From positions 186,001 to 250,000 of the forward strand of contig BPQB01000032.1 of NCBI GenBank assembly GCA_019973155.2: a DNA stretch of 64,000 bases, read 5' to 3'. The notes beneath the pieces are model-generated. The model saw only the letters and a program-made list of their open reading frames with translations, had not been told where the DNA came from and searched no databases. Every line of letters starts with the position of its first letter. Within the stretch, counting starts at the first letter, position 1. Shown here one piece after another: positions 48,476 through 61,117 of the stretch. The DNA comes from Phanerochaete sordida. Taxonomy: Eukaryota > Basidiomycota > Agaricomycetes > Polyporales > Phanerochaetaceae. The translations under genes and the position numbers were made by a program.

Positions 48476-51400
48476 CTATGAGTGGTCTACCATTGTCGAG
48501 AGGATGCTTCTCAGAACGGCCGGTATGTCGGCAGTGTTTCCCACACGGAAACCGCGGCCTTGGAGATGCTTCGGTATCCTGTTCCACGAAAGCTAAGCGG
48601 TGATTGCCCGTATCTCACACGGAGACACGTACCATGTCGCCTCTGCACCTTCGCCGATGCAGATTAGCGCGGTCTTGACTTTGGGCTGCCTAAACATGAC
48701 TCGCTTCAGGTCCTCCGCGGTGATATCGTACCGACCGAAGTTCGCGTCCGTGATGGCGATGACGAACCACTCGTCTAGGCCCGCATGGTAAGTACTGCAT
48801 ACCAGATACGCACGGATACAATGGAACGGGACGTACCGGCATCAAACTTGGCGACTTCGTTGACAGATTTTTCGATGGCTTCCACTACAAATCCAAGATC
48901 AGAGCGGCGAAAGGCGTACAAGCAAGAGGTACCGACCAGTGTAGTCGCCCGCAAATGAATACTGGGTCGTGAGATCCATCTTCTGTACCACTTTCCACCG
49001 GTCAACGACTTCCTCCGGTGGCGACCCGGCGGCGACCAGAGGCACTTCAGCGGTGTCTCCGCAATGCCCAATGATCTGTGACAAAACGGACATGAGCACT
49101 GGCTCGACGTGAGCAAGCGTGAAGGCACGCACGTCCCAAACATATTTATCCTGTCGTGAAAGGCGGTTGAACGTCTCCATGAGCATCACGGCCGTCTCGA
49201 GGCTCCGCTGCAATCTGCCGTCGTACTGGAAGCGATACATGGACGCGCTGATGTCGAACAGGAACCTAATACGCTTAGGCCTATCGCGACAGAATGTAAG
49301 CTGGCGTGACAGGGAAGGGCCGATAAGGGTGCGTACTTGATCTGTGGGCGGCCCATCTCTGGCTTCGCCATTCCGCGTCGCTTGTACACGGTTGCTTCCC
49401 CAGTGAGGCCTTCCGTCAGACGTGTGTCGTCGAGTTCGCCGTCAGTCTGTCGTTTGACCCAGACGCGCTCTTCCTCCTTTGCAGACAGATCTATCCAGGA
49501 TAGTCAGTATGCAACCGCCTGAAGAAATCCCATCAACTTACGTTCGAGCAAATCAAACAGCTGCGCGATGTGCCCTTGCACGCCCTCCAGAAGAGTGCCG
49601 TACCCTCTCGCTTCAGCGTGCGACATGTTCAGTTCCTCGAGCCGTCGCTTGAGCTCCTCACGAGCCATTTCTCGCGCTTTCTCTCTGACGTCGTCCGGTA
49701 CTTGGTTCTTGAGTGCGTCCGAGACCTGCGGCATGTTGAGCATTTTCTGCTGACGACTCGTGGGTTACGTACCTGCTTGATATCGTGACCCTTGTACAGT
49801 CGCATGTAGCCTCCGCGGCCACCCATACCCGCTGTATCACGGCCTCCAGTCTACAACATATATCAGTTTCATGTCAACATACGGTATGGAGGGTACCTAC
49901 TCCTCCTGCCCAGGTGTTACCGCCTGAATGAGGCTCATTCTTGGGGTCCACCTTGCCGAATTTCGGCTGAGAGAGGTCATTGTTCTTGGGCTCGTACTCT
50001 ACGTCCAGGATTTTCTTGCGAGTCGTCTCTCTAGCAGCATCTAGGCCAAGTCGTTTGACTACAAGTCTTCTCAAAGCGTCAGTGGTCATTCTACGAGAAG
50101 AATTTCACCGGACGAACCCATGGTGATCCAAGATCTCCGCGAGCTTCTCAATAGTCTCTCGACGGTAGACGTCAAAGTCAAAAATATTCCGCAGAGCAAC
50201 ATCAAGTGGGTCATCAGGATATGCTTGCATGTGCTTAACCAGGTTGATGAGTTCTGTAGATGATATAATCAGTGCTTTGTCCATTACTACAAAAAGGGCA
50301 ACACGTACCTCGCAGAGAATACGGATATGTGAGAGCGCCGGTATCGTACGCGTGCCGGAGGTCGTGGAACGCCGCGACAAGTCGTAGAATCATATCTTCG
50401 CTCAGCTCTGGAGCCACTTGTGCGAGCAGCCGCCTTTCGCTCGCCATGTCCGGGTTCGTCACCGAATGACAGCTGAAGTTATCGCCCAGAACTTGGAGGA
50501 AGTGATTGCCTAAGAATGCTGAAAGACAAGGCGTCGTCAAAAGCTGATATACATGGCGCCCAGAAGAGTTCGCTTACGATACCCTGGCCGATTCGCGAGG
50601 AGGATGAGACGGAAGTTGGGATGCACAACGACATCAGACTCGCGCTCCCGCTGTCGCCGCACTCTGCGCCCGTCTGACAACGTCAGCTCTCCATGGCCTG
50701 CCAGGCTTCTGAAGATGGCAACGACATGTTCTGCAGCCTTGTCCGCCTCGTCGATGATGATGACGCGTCCGTGCTTGATAGCGCGGAGTAACGGTGAGTC
50801 AGAGTGTTTCATGACGCCGTTCTCAAGCGATGTTTGGAACATAAGCTGGGTCACCGTCGTGTCGCGGTGAAGCTGGATGTATTCTCGCGGCCGGCGCAGC
50901 AACTGACACGAAAGTAAGTGAGCTGAAGCCAAGGTTAGCAACGGATTCTCTCACCTGGCAGAGGCTGTAGATCGTCAAGTATGAGCCTTATACGCGCAGT
51001 GCAATGACGGCGGTGGACTTACCGATCGACAACCTTGTTCTTGCCGACACCCTGCGCGATGCGTGAGCATGAGCTCTGTCACAGGCTGAAATCAATGTAC
51101 CTGGTTGCCGAGCAATACCATATGCTCGTCCAAAATCTCGAAGTCAATAGCCAGGTCGCGCATCAGGCCTGTCTGCAGGCTGTTGTCGTAGAAGTGGTCC
51201 ATGTGCGGGACATGGGACGCTACACCATCCACATCCTCTGCGACGTTGAACAGTGGGATTTGCACCGAGGAAGCTGGTGCAAGGTCTGGGCCTGTCGGAG
51301 CAGGGAACACGAGTGCGCCATCTTTTAACACGGGAGGAGGATAGAACTAGAGAGCTGCCATGAGTTCACGCAGCCTTTGTACAACTGAAAAGCGTACCGG

Positions 51401-54038
51401 AGGAGTCAGCTGCTGGATGCCTAGCTCGTTGAAGATGGCATTCAGTTGGATGCGCTCAACGGTGGGCAAGAACTCTGCGAGCACCGCGCGGCTGAGCATG
51501 GTGTACAGGTCCGTGTAGCCGGGGTACTTCGCGAGGCGGCGCGCGATGCGCACGAGCGCCCGCGTCCCGAGCTTGCGGTTCTTCTGTACGAGGTCCGAGG
51601 TCATGCTCGAGCGGTACTTCTCGGCAAAGCTGACGAGGGTCTTGACCAGATCTTGCGGACAGCCGGTCTCGAGCAGGAGCTGGATCTCCTCGTCCTGCGA
51701 CATGGGCACGGAAGCGACCGTGAAGAACATGTTCGCATGTTCGTCAGAGAGCCAGTCCTTCAGCGGCACCGATTTGGAGGCTGTGACGATGACGCGGAAA
51801 GAGCTGTGAGGAATCGAAAGCTCTCCTGATTTGAGCTGCGCTTCAAGTCAGCGTTTGAAAGCACCTGTAACGGCGGATCTCACCTCGTCTTCGTCTGCTT
51901 GTGCGACAACCCGTTTGCCTTCCCAGAGCTCGGACTCGCGGTCTTGGAAGATCCTCGCCAAAGATCCAGCTGTAGATCCTATCACATCAACGCCAGCCAA
52001 GTGAACCAGTCGACCTTCCCATGCGCCCTCTGTGAGGGGGCTAAAGGACAGGCTTCAGGTCAAGCGATACGATGTGCAGTTCGGTCATTTACCTAGGCTC
52101 CCAAGACGTAGCACCGCCGTCTTCGACCTTGCGGCGCATGATCAACTCACGTCCTCCAAGCTCCTTGTACATGTGCACGGTGTCGACTTCGTACCCGAGC
52201 AGCGCGCCGAATGTCCGTACAAGCGTCGACGTCGAGCAGGACGCAGTCGACGGGAGGACGGGCGGAAGGTACGAAATATCCCAGCCAAGAGCGTGCGCCT
52301 GTAGCATGCATGTGAGGATCCCGACGAAGCGGTCCGTGACCATGAAGTCCGTGAGCTCTGGCCGCTTCCACGGGAACTCGAGGAGGGGCTTCGGCCCGCC
52401 CGCGACGACGACGGAGACTGGAGCGGCGCCTTCCGCTCCCTCGAAGGATAACCGGACGGTACGATCGCTCTCCCGTTGCGTGCCGGTGAGACGGTAACCC
52501 AGCAGTCCCGAGCCGTCGCCCTCCTCGCCGGGGCTCTCGAGTGGACCCAGGCCCGCGTCCTCGGCTTGTCGCGAAAGCACGCCCCACATGACGAATGAAG
52601 CGTGCAGCAATCCAGGATGCAACGCTAGCATGAGCTTTCCCAGTTGCACGGGAGACAGGGCCGCGCGCGCAGGGAAGATGGAGAGCAGTGTCCGGAGTTT
52701 GACAAGGGCAGTCTGAGGGAAGGGCTGAAGGGTGTTCTTCGCGGATGCGTCCACGGCATGCCGTGATTCGCTTGCATACTGCGTCGCGAGGACGATACTT
52801 TGAATCTTATCGAAGAGAGTGGTGGACTGCGGATCCAAGGACGAGGCTTTCGGAGCATTCAGCGAAAGCGAAGCTCCAACGGGGTCCACGAAGCGCGCTT
52901 GAAAGCGGCTACGGAACGGTGGATCGATGGGGTATCCAGTGTACGGTGGGACTGGCGCGGCAATTGCGATGACTCTGAAGTTCTTGTGCGCTGGGATAAA
53001 ACGTTTGATGTCTCCGTTCTTTAGAGAGTCCTCTAGCAGCAGGTAGCGGTTCTGGTGTATGATATGTGTGCCGTCGTCTAGATTCCTGCAAGAGCCATAC
53101 TGATCAGAATAAAAGCAAATGGGGATTGTCCAATCTTACATCTCCCTGTTCTCGAGCAAGTTATTCAAAACCTACGCGGCGTTAGCACGAGACCATTCTA
53201 CGGAAGAAATTGACGCACAGGCATGATACCTCGCTCAGCCTTCTCTATACCCTCTATGATGAGGACGCGTCCGTGCTTGACGGCCCTGACGGTGGGACTG
53301 TCAACATATACGAGGTTTCCGCCGCGCCGGAGTTCGCGACCTTGCTTAAGCTCGGTCTCGCCCACGTCACGGTGGAGGGCAATGTATTCGTATTCCTGGT
53401 TCGTGACACTTCAAGAGCCATACAACGCATGCATTTGAGTGAGGGAGATGGACGACGTTTACATATATGCGTACCTGCAGAAAGTCATGGCAAGCCGCCT
53501 TGCGTACGGCCCAGGCTGAGACATCAAGAATATGTCCTGCCCAAGGAGGTACTTTTGCAGCATGAAGTGCAAGTTGTCGGAGTTGAACCCGTCCTTCGCA
53601 TCGAGCAGCGCGTTCTCGGAGTGCGGCAGGCGCGCCGGCGTCGCAGTAGCATGGATGTCGAACGCGATGCCGCCGAGCTTCAGCGTGCCGACGACCGGCT
53701 GCGGCTGTGTGAGCTCGCTGAGCAGCCTCGTGAGCCGCCGCTGCGCCATGGCTTGTCTTCGCAGTCGACGAGGGTGGCGGAGAGAAGGAGGATGCGAGGC
53801 GGCAGCGGACAAGCTGTAAATCACGTCGTAGCGTGGCGGACGCGGTTTCGGAGATTGCTCGGCCCGGTCCGACGGCTTCGGGCTTGTGGGTGCTTCCTCG
53901 CCCGAGGCTGGCCAGGTACCGTCTCGTTTGCGAGTTCCGCCTCTGCGCCGCGACGCTGGCTACCAGCGACGCGGAGGTTATCACACGACCGACATATGCA
54001 TACGGCTGCACGGGAAAGCGAGCACTCAGCGGAGCCAT
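48476..54038 (-). CDS. VWA8: VWA8-like mitochondrial AAA+ ATPase with C-terminal VWA domain
   Basis: Large dynein/midasin-related AAA+ protein, roughly 1,500 residues, with a C-terminal von Willebrand A domain. The likely start at 54038 gives an Arg-rich presequence (MAPLSARFPVQPYAYVGRV ... RRNSQTRRYLASLGRG) joined across a ~72-nt intron to PMAQRRLTRLLSEL. AAA1 begins LLGQDIFLMSQPGPYARRLA and EYIALHRDVTETELKQGREL. AAA2 has HMYKELGGRELIMRR. AAA3 has the P-loop GNQGVGKNKVVDR, REYIQLHRDTTVTQLMFQTS, and RVIIIDEADKAAEH (Walker B). Then GGNTWAGGTGGRDTAGMGG, YKRRGMAKPEMGRPQIKPKR and the VWA MIDAS DISASMYRF follow, with IIGHCGDTAEVPLV and EWFVIAITDANFGRYDI. The end reads ADIPAVLRSILSTMVDHS, TAG at 48476-48478. 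Many short introns. Confidence 0.9.
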
Positions 54039-54053
54039 ATGTTTTCTGCAATA

Positions 54054-55451
54054 TCAACTGTCATTGTTGCGACTGCTACCGACAGTGACATCCACGCCGA
54101 ACCGCTTCAGCTTCTCATAGTACTTCTGCACACGACTAGCGACCTGCCGCGCCGTACGTTTACCATTCATGGCTTGGGATATTTTCAACCACCTGCGTAG
54201 CGGCTGTGAGACGCACGCAGGCGCAGAGTCAAGGGTAGACGCACCTGTTCTTCTCGCCATCGGGTATCTCCTCCAGCAGCCTCTCCAACATATGCTGCTC
54301 CTCCACTGACCACGCCTGCTTGTAGGTCTCTGACTTGGGCTTGGTTTTCTTCTCTACCTTCGGCGCTTCGGTCTCGCTGCTGTCGTCCACAGGCGCAGAA
54401 GCGCGCTTTTTGACAGACGAGTTCTTCGCGGGTGCCCGACTCGCTGAGGCTTTTTCAGTGGCGCGTCTACTGCGGCTGTTCGCAGTTGCTTGGAACGCCG
54501 CGAGGCTCTTCCCGCCAGGGAGTGCCTTCCCGGAGTGCGTCGACTGAGGCGACGCCACAGACGTCGCGGGCGTGTCGACGTCCATGTCGACCTCGACGGC
54601 GGAGCTCGGAGTCGACTTGTCCGCGTTTTTGCCGTTCTTCGCGTCGTCGAGGCCGATGTCGACCTCGGCGCTTTCGTCCTGTTGGTCCTGCCGTACGAAG
54701 ACGGCCTCGTTCCCCGGGCGGCGCAGCGCGAGTCCGGAGAGGCCGTACATGGCGGGGTCACCGTGGACCCGCCGCCGCTTGAGCTCGCGAATCTTCTCGC
54801 GTTCCTGGATGCGGCGCAGCTCTTCGGGATCGAGGGGCTCGTCGTCTTCCTCGTCCTCGGAGAGCGGAGGCAGCGATGCGAGGACAGGGTCGACCATCGT
54901 GATGCGAGCATTTTTGACGAGCGCTTGTAGAGCTGAGAGCGGGGACGTCTGTTTTGTCGAGGGCTTGCGCTGCCGTTCATAGGCCTCCTTCAGACTCGAT
55001 CCAAGAGTTTTGAGGGGCGTTGGGTCTGTATGTGGGTTAGGCGAGCGTCGATGGGCGAAGAAGTATCAGACGCACCACACGAAGCGAATAACGACCACTC
55101 CAACTCTCGATGAATATTGGGCGCGATATCGTCTTGTTCGTCACTCAGACGCAAGGTCTCAAGCTGACGCAGAGCAGCTTCAGCACCGTCTAAAGTCGTC
55201 GAGGGCTTTTCCAGCACGCACCTGTTCGCCGAAAATCTCGACAGTGCAGAATTCTGCAGAGGTAGAGGAAATGTCATGTCTCAGTGTCGAAAGGCGTTCT
55301 ATGTCGGACTGTGTTCGTGCAAGCAGGGCTTTCTGCGACTTGATGAACGTCGAAAGCGCCTCCAAACTGCAGCGGACGCTCCTGGTCAGCCTGCAGGGCG
55401 GGATAAAGACAGAGCAATATGCGCATACGTTTGGGCGCGTTTCTCGTCCAT
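54054..55451 (-). CDS. SANT/Myb-domain nuclear protein (ZZZ3-like SANT)
   Basis: The start at 55451 (MDEKRAQTYAHIALSLSRPA) follows an in-frame stop. Next come SLEALSTFIKSQKALLART and SDIERLSTLRHDISSTSAEF, a helical region. A later exon has EEDDEPLDPEELRRIQEREK, basic KRRRVHGDPAMYG and a long Ser/Ala/Lys-rich stretch. The C-terminal SANT domain reads KQAWSVEEQHMLERLLEEIP-DGEKN, then across an intron RWLKISQAMNGKRTARQVAS and RVQKYYEKLKRFGVDV, close to the SANT domain of metazoan ZZZ3 (an ATAC histone-acetyltransferase subunit). No zinc finger is seen. The stop is TGA at 54054-54056. The splice between residues ~55 and ~75 (about 55220-55190) is unresolved. The stop lies only 15 bp from the VWA8 start codon. 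Confidence 0.78.
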
Positions 55452-58029
55452 GATATCGCTGACATTGACCAAGCTGGAGGGCGTGTAGTGGGAGGGCGGA
55501 GTGGAGGATGGTGGCTGAGATTTTGGGAGTGAACCTCAGTTGGGAGACTGTTCACCGGGGACCTGGGGGACCTCGGAGACCTCGCTACCTTTATGGTATT
55601 CCGTTCTCACGCCTCCCTCTCTCTCATCACCGCGAGCTTCCACGAACTTGGACCGTAACTTCAGCTTGAACCTCCACCGTCGAATATTCAGCATATATAC
55701 ATTTAGCTCAGGGCTTTTGAACAACCTTCAGCTCCAGCAGCTGGAAACAATGGTAACAACCGCTGCACGGCATTCATCGCCGTTGCGAACCAGGAGCAGC
55801 ATCGATTCGGCCGTTGGCTCGACGGAGCTGAAGGCCTGATCAAGCGAACCCGCGTGAGTTCTCTGTGACGCTTTGGGTTTTGAAAAGTATGTCAGGCCGC
55901 TGTACTGCCGTCCGAAACCGCGTCGGCTTACTGTGTTCCCAGCGATCGCAGTCAACTGTGCACAATTCTGCCCGGCCTTCGTCGGAGGCTCATCGAATGT
56001 CTCTGACCAGGCAAGACGAAAAAACAAGAGGCCCAATGCACCTTTTTCACACTCTCGAGGCCCTCAGCCGTTTCTCTTTTGAAAGAAAAGAGAAGTGCAT
56101 GACGTACCTGCGCAAATACATGACTTCTTTCCGGTCGGCCGTTCTCTTAATAGTCAATCGCTCAGCTTCTCCTTGCTGGCACTGCTTACTAGATTTTTTA
56201 CATCTACGCCGGCTGAGGACCTCGGCAAGCACACACCAAGACAGGTATCTGTCCGCGTTCTTAATGGTGCGACTGCTAACTATGAGAGCGCATCGAGACG
56301 ACAAGCAGCAAAGTTCGTGAAACAGGCGGACAGTAACGAAGCCACGACCTCGAAGATCGCACCACGGGGGGATTGGCGGCGCGTTGTGACATGCTACGTA
56401 TGACGATGTCGCGGCCAATCCGGCCCCGATGGAATTTTCTATCGTGCCAGCTCATCAGGAAAATACAGGTCAGCTTAACCAGAGTACGCCGCGAAATTCC
56501 ATTATCACCGCGCCGCTCTCTGATGGCTCATTATAGCAGAAGATCGGGCCCACCTCAGCATGCCACACCAGTCAAGTGACCCAGCCAGGTGCGGACTGCG
56601 ATCGTCACAGCTCAGGGCGACAACCCTCACTGTTTTCTCTCCGTGCGTTCATGCAGGTGAGGTGCACAGGATGCACGGCTATGTCCCTGAGCAGCTCCGC
56701 ACAACGACGCCCGCAATCTGCTGACGGTTCTGCTAGCGTCTGCAGGGTCACGCTGATCGGTCGCTACCGCCGGCTGGTCCGAAGAACCAAAGCCGACTGG
56801 GCGATCACAAGATTACGCCACAAAGCTTTCTGGCCCGCTACTCCGCACGACGACGTAGGCTTCTGTGGCACGCTGCCTCTCAGACCATGCGGCCGCACTC
56901 GATGATCGGCCCAGAAAATTACGACCAATATCAAAAGCCTATGTGGCAGGTGATGCGACGGACATTGCTGCCGCTAAGCGCAGCCAGCTTTTCTGTGAGA
57001 TCCATTTCTCCCTCCGCATTGCTGATTGCCTGCCCTCGCGAGAGTCATGCGTCCTTCGCGCCGCTCTGAACATCAGATGAGAGTGCGACTTTGCCCCTGA
57101 ATTTCGCGCGGGATCAGCCTCCGCGTATCTTCCAAGAGGGGCACGCTCGTCCCTCACGGGCCAGACCGTGGGCATACGATCAGGACAGGCATGGCAAAGG
57201 TTCTAGCGAAGCAAGGCACGTGTTGCAGTCCTGAGTACCTCTTGAACAAAATTATACTCATCGCTGACGCTGACTACGGTTGCCAGAGTTTTCCCTATCG
57301 GCTTCGTGCCATGCGAGCACGTTGTGCATAGGATTCTGCACACATGAGTCCTGCACCATAGCATCTGCAATCTCGACGACAGTATGTGCTACAAGCTTCC
57401 TGTGACATGGTCCTCCTCCCGGCTGCCATCTGCCGTTATACGACTGCGATCATCGCGCTGAACCAGATGTCAGGTGAGGCCGCAAACTTCTCTTGACATT
57501 GCAGCAACGATCACTGATTTCGTCCAGAATGAAGTCATTGCCATAGAACCTTGTATCCGGAACTCATGCCAGCAGAGGCACGTTCGGCCTAAGCCGCAGC
57601 ATGACCAGGGTACCGCATGCGCCCGTTGCGCCGCCGCGCATCGGATGGCACGGATGCCATCGCTTAGGACCGATGTGGCCCAGAGCTTTCGTGCAGACCC
57701 GGCTCGATTCAGCAATTCGTCTGCGAACGGAGGTATGCATCGCTCAACAGCGTATCAGTCCAATTGCCTGACACCTCATGCTTTCTCGCTTCAGCCACAT
57801 GCGCCCCGGTCATTCGTCGCCAGATCTTGTTTGGATCTGTCGCCGCCGCCGCATTGTCCATTGATGCCGCCGTGCTGCAGTGCGACTGGCTGGGCTGCCT
57901 GCATAAGTCATTTTGACATTCGGACGTCCGTTTCTGGACCGACGCGAAGCTATAAAAGCTCTGCGAGGGCGAAGACGGACGGCAGACTTCGGTTCTCTAG
58001 TCTTCCTCTTCAGCACCCTCGTCCCCATC
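55452..58029. other. Long divergent intergenic region
   Basis: About 2.6 kb between the SANT gene and the thaumatin-like gene. Short frames on both strands show no conserved sequence. The right end holds the thaumatin-like promoter. No RNA gene or mobile element recognised. Confidence 0.55.
57951..57958 (+). promoter_or_regulatory. TATA box of the thaumatin-like gene
   Basis: TATAAAAG, a near-consensus TATA box, 79 bp upstream of the start codon, with a CT-rich leader after it. Suggests strong, regulated transcription. Confidence 0.75.
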
Positions 58030-59305
58030 ATGAAGGCCGCCTCTGCTCTTCTCGCCGTCTCTCTCGCGGCCGTTGCCAGTGCCCGTACCTTCACGGTCTA
58101 CAATGGCTGCCCCTTCACCATCTGGTACGCAGTCTATCGCGTCGCATTGTAATGCTTCTAATATACCCGCTGCCCAGGCCTGCCGTGAGTATCATCCACG
58201 CCGACGGCGCGCCATGACCCAGCGTATGCTAACTATGGGCAGATGTTCACCGACCTCAACGCCGGCACCGCCGTCCCCAACTACCCGACGGGGTAAGCGC
58301 CTCCCATTCCTCTGAAGCTTCTTCGACTGACCAGCGTGCTCCGCGGTCAGATGGGAGGCTGCCGCGTACACCGCCGTGAGCTTCACCGTGCCCGACAACT
58401 GGAAGGCGGGCCGCATCTGGGTACGTGCTCCCCACCCCCGGACATTCTCCGGGCATCCGCTGACCTGCGCGCGTCCCACAGGGTCGCCGCGACTGCGACT
58501 TCAGCAACCCGGCGCCCGCGACACAGTGCGCCGACGGCGGTTGCAACGGCGGCCTGCTCTGCGACCCGCACACCGGCACGGTACGTCCTTGCGCGCACTC
58601 TCCCTGAATGCGGGAATGCTGACATGACGTGGCGCGCAGGGCGTCCCGCCCGCGACGGTCGCCGAGTTCACGCTCGAGGGCGACGGCAACCTGGACTACT
58701 ACGACGGTGGGCCCGCCCCTTGTGCCGCCCCGCGCCGCTGCTGACCCTGCCCCGCCAGTCTCGCTCGTCGACGGCTACAACCTGCCGCTGCGCATCGACA
58801 ACAACAAGGGCTGCGGCGTCGCGTCGTGCCCCGTCGACCTCGGCCCGAACTGTGCGTGTGCCGCGCGCTGCGATGCTGCGATGGCGGACTGACGCGTTGT
58901 GCAGGCCCCGCGGCGCTCAAGGGCCCGTACGACTCGACGGGCTTCCCCGTCGGCTGCAAGAGCGCGTGCGAGGCGAACCTCGACGGCAACCAGGCGGACT
59001 CGGCCAACTGCTGCAGCGGTTCGCACAACACCGCCGCGACGTGCCCGTCGTCGGGCGTCGCGTACTACTCGTACTTCAGTGAGTGGCCCTTCGCGGGATT
59101 TCGAGAAAAGATTTCTGACGACCTCGACGCGCAGAGGGCAACTGCCCTAACGCGTACGCGTATGCTTACGGTAAGTCCTAGAGTTTCCGGTCGACAAGTG
59201 CGGCAACTGAGGTGCATCACAGATGAGAGCAGCGGCACCGCCCTCTGGACTTGCAACTCCGGCCTTGCTGCCGACTACACCATCACCTTCTGCCCGCCCA
59301 GCTAA
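58030..59305 (+). CDS. Secreted thaumatin-like protein
   Basis: Ten exons (58030-58124, 58178-58184, 58243-58292, 58351-58420, 58482-58580, 58640-58706, 58759-58851, 58905-59078, 59135-59170, 59223-59305) sum exactly to a 257-residue protein. A signal peptide of about 18 residues (MKAASALLAVSLAAVASA) precedes FTVYNGCPFTIWPAMFTDLN, the thaumatin-family start. Further family text is GRRDCDFS, FTLEGDGNLDYYDVSLVDGY, DNNKGCGVASCPVDL, KSACEANLDGN and NCCSGSHNTAATCPSSG. Cysteines are abundant, consistent with the disulphide-rich fold and acidic cleft. Fungal members are cell-wall-associated or secreted, some with beta-1,3-glucanase activity. Exon 2 is only 7 nt yet restores the conserved WPA. Confidence 0.95.
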
Positions 59306-59434
59306 GCGACTTCTAGACGGATACCACAGACAGTTGGAACGGAGATGTAGCACGCATCTCAGCGCTGATTCGAATGTTGGCAAAGATGTACCGTACATGG
59401 TCTTGGGAAAATAGTGAACGATCTCTATGTTACT

Positions 59435-61117
59435 CTACCAGCTCCATTCGCGATCCCTTCGGATCTCTTCTGCCCGACGAGCGACGACCTGCGCCGTTTC
59501 CGCACCCCAGAGCTCCTCTGGCCGCTTCTTGGTGCCGTCGCCGCCGACGCCGAACACCTCGCGCATGTGCCGCTCGACCTCCTTATCCTCCAGAATGACG
59601 CAGTTCTCGAGCACGAGCGGCTGCTCAGGGTCCCATCGCACGGCCATGGGGCGCGTTGGGACCGGGTGCGGCGGCACGACAGAGCGGCCGCGATGGATGT
59701 CCTCGAAGAGCATGCCCACGTCGTCTTCGTCGATAGGCAAGCGGCTAGTCGAAAAGGGTCAGCAAGAAGCTGAAAGCAACACAAAGAGCTGGCTTACTTG
59801 AGCGCATGTCCGGCAATTTTCTCCTCGCGGTGGAGGAAGTCCCGCCACATCTTGTCGTAAAGCTTCTTTCTGCCTTTCACGGCGAGCGGGTTCAGGATCG
59901 GCTTGCCGGCCATCTCGCACAAGATGTATGTTGCCACATGCAAACCGAATATTGACGGCAGTGGTCCTAATTCAACGCCGCCGTCAGATTAAATTCATCA
60001 AGCAGCGCCGTAATCCTCACCAAGCACCGGTAGAATTCGGACACGGAAGTCATCGAACACGCCAAGCTCTTTGACGTCGCCCTTCTTGAACTCTTCTTCT
60101 GCCAGCGGCAAGAGCTTCACGTCGCCTGGCACTTCCGTCGAATAGACGACGGGGATGCCGGAAGCGATGCCCTGCATGCGCAGCCGCCGCCGCACGGAGC
60201 GAGCAAGTGGGTCGTAGATTGTGTGCGAGATGTCGCTGATTTGGATGCGCGTCGGGTCGGCTTTTGCGCCGGCACCCATGGACGAGAAGACCTGCTCGAC
60301 ATTAGGATCACTGCGGCGCATCTAGTGACCGTGCAGCATACCTTGATGCCATTGTCATGGCAGTACTTCAGCAGGTCTACCTTTGTCGTAATGTTGTCGA
60401 TGGCATCTGGACAACGCTGTCAGATGTGGTGACGGCGAGCCTCCAGCTGCCTACGCACCAATGACCCAGTCGGCGTCTTCGAGCAGGTGTCCTCCCTGGT
60501 CTTTCCGCCAGATGTCCACGCGCGCGTCCACACGCACCCAGCGCGAGATCTGCTTGAGCGTGCGCTCTATGCAGGTCACCTTCGGCGTGCCGACGTCCGC
60601 AAGCGTGGCCGTCGCGTGCCGGTTCAGCGAGGAAAGCGTGACATAGTCAAAATCGACAAGCCGGATGTCCGTGACGCCCCTGCGGACATGCTCAGCACAC
60701 GGACAGTCCAGAGGCGAACGGCTGGCTTACTCACGACCGCACAAGCATGACCGCCGCCCAGCTGCCTACGCCGCCGCATCCAACCACGACAACCTTGCCC
60801 CGCCGGATCTTCTCCATGCCCTCCTCGCCGAAGAACGCATAGTTCCGCGCGAGCTGCTCCCGGATAAGCTCCTCGCTGTAGTCCCCGCTCAGAGCAGGCG
60901 GGGTATCCGTCTTCCCTGGCGTCGCGCCGTCCAGCAGGGCCGCTTTGGCCTTGGCTTCGTGCGCGGAGAGCGAGCGCAGGACGTCATCGTTCAGATCGCG
61001 CCGTTTTTGCCTGCGCGTGTGGGTGTTGTACGCGGCGAGTACACCTACGGTCGCTGCAGACGCTGCAAGTGCTGTCAGCACAAGCTGAGCTTTGTGAGAG
61101 TTGAGGTCGATGATCAT
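59435..61117 (-). CDS. tRNA threonylcarbamoyladenosine dehydratase (TCD1/TCD2-type, ThiF fold)
   Basis: E1-like ThiF-family enzyme that cyclises t6A37 to ct6A in tRNAs; yeast homologues sit on the mitochondrial outer membrane. The start MIIDLNSHKAQLVLTALAAS at 61117 provides an N-terminal membrane helix. The nucleotide-binding core follows: RNYAFFGEEGMEKIRRGKVV, VVGCGGVGSWAAVMLVRSG, VDFDYVTLSSLNRHATATLA, VGTPKVTCIERTLKQI and DADWVIDAIDNITTKVDLL. Then GIKVFSSMGAGAKADPTRIQ, YSTEVPGDVKLLPL and, after an intron, PLPSIFGLHVATYILCEMAG. The C-terminal exon reads RLPIDEDDVGMLFEDIHRGR and ends REWSW at 59435-59437. Introns have canonical borders, e.g. joining MLVRS to GVTDIRLV. It is convergent with the thaumatin-like gene, 130 bp apart. 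Confidence 0.92.

Noticed and set aside
53459..53824. VWA8 start at the in-frame GTG at 53824
   Set aside because: It is not ATG, and an upstream ATG exon at 54038 with a good mitochondrial presequence splices in frame to the conserved region; ATG 53749 remains the fallback.
55540..57900. Possible genes in the long gap before the thaumatin-like gene
   Set aside because: Several short frames exist on both strands but none has domain similarity, consistent codon use or paired splice sites.
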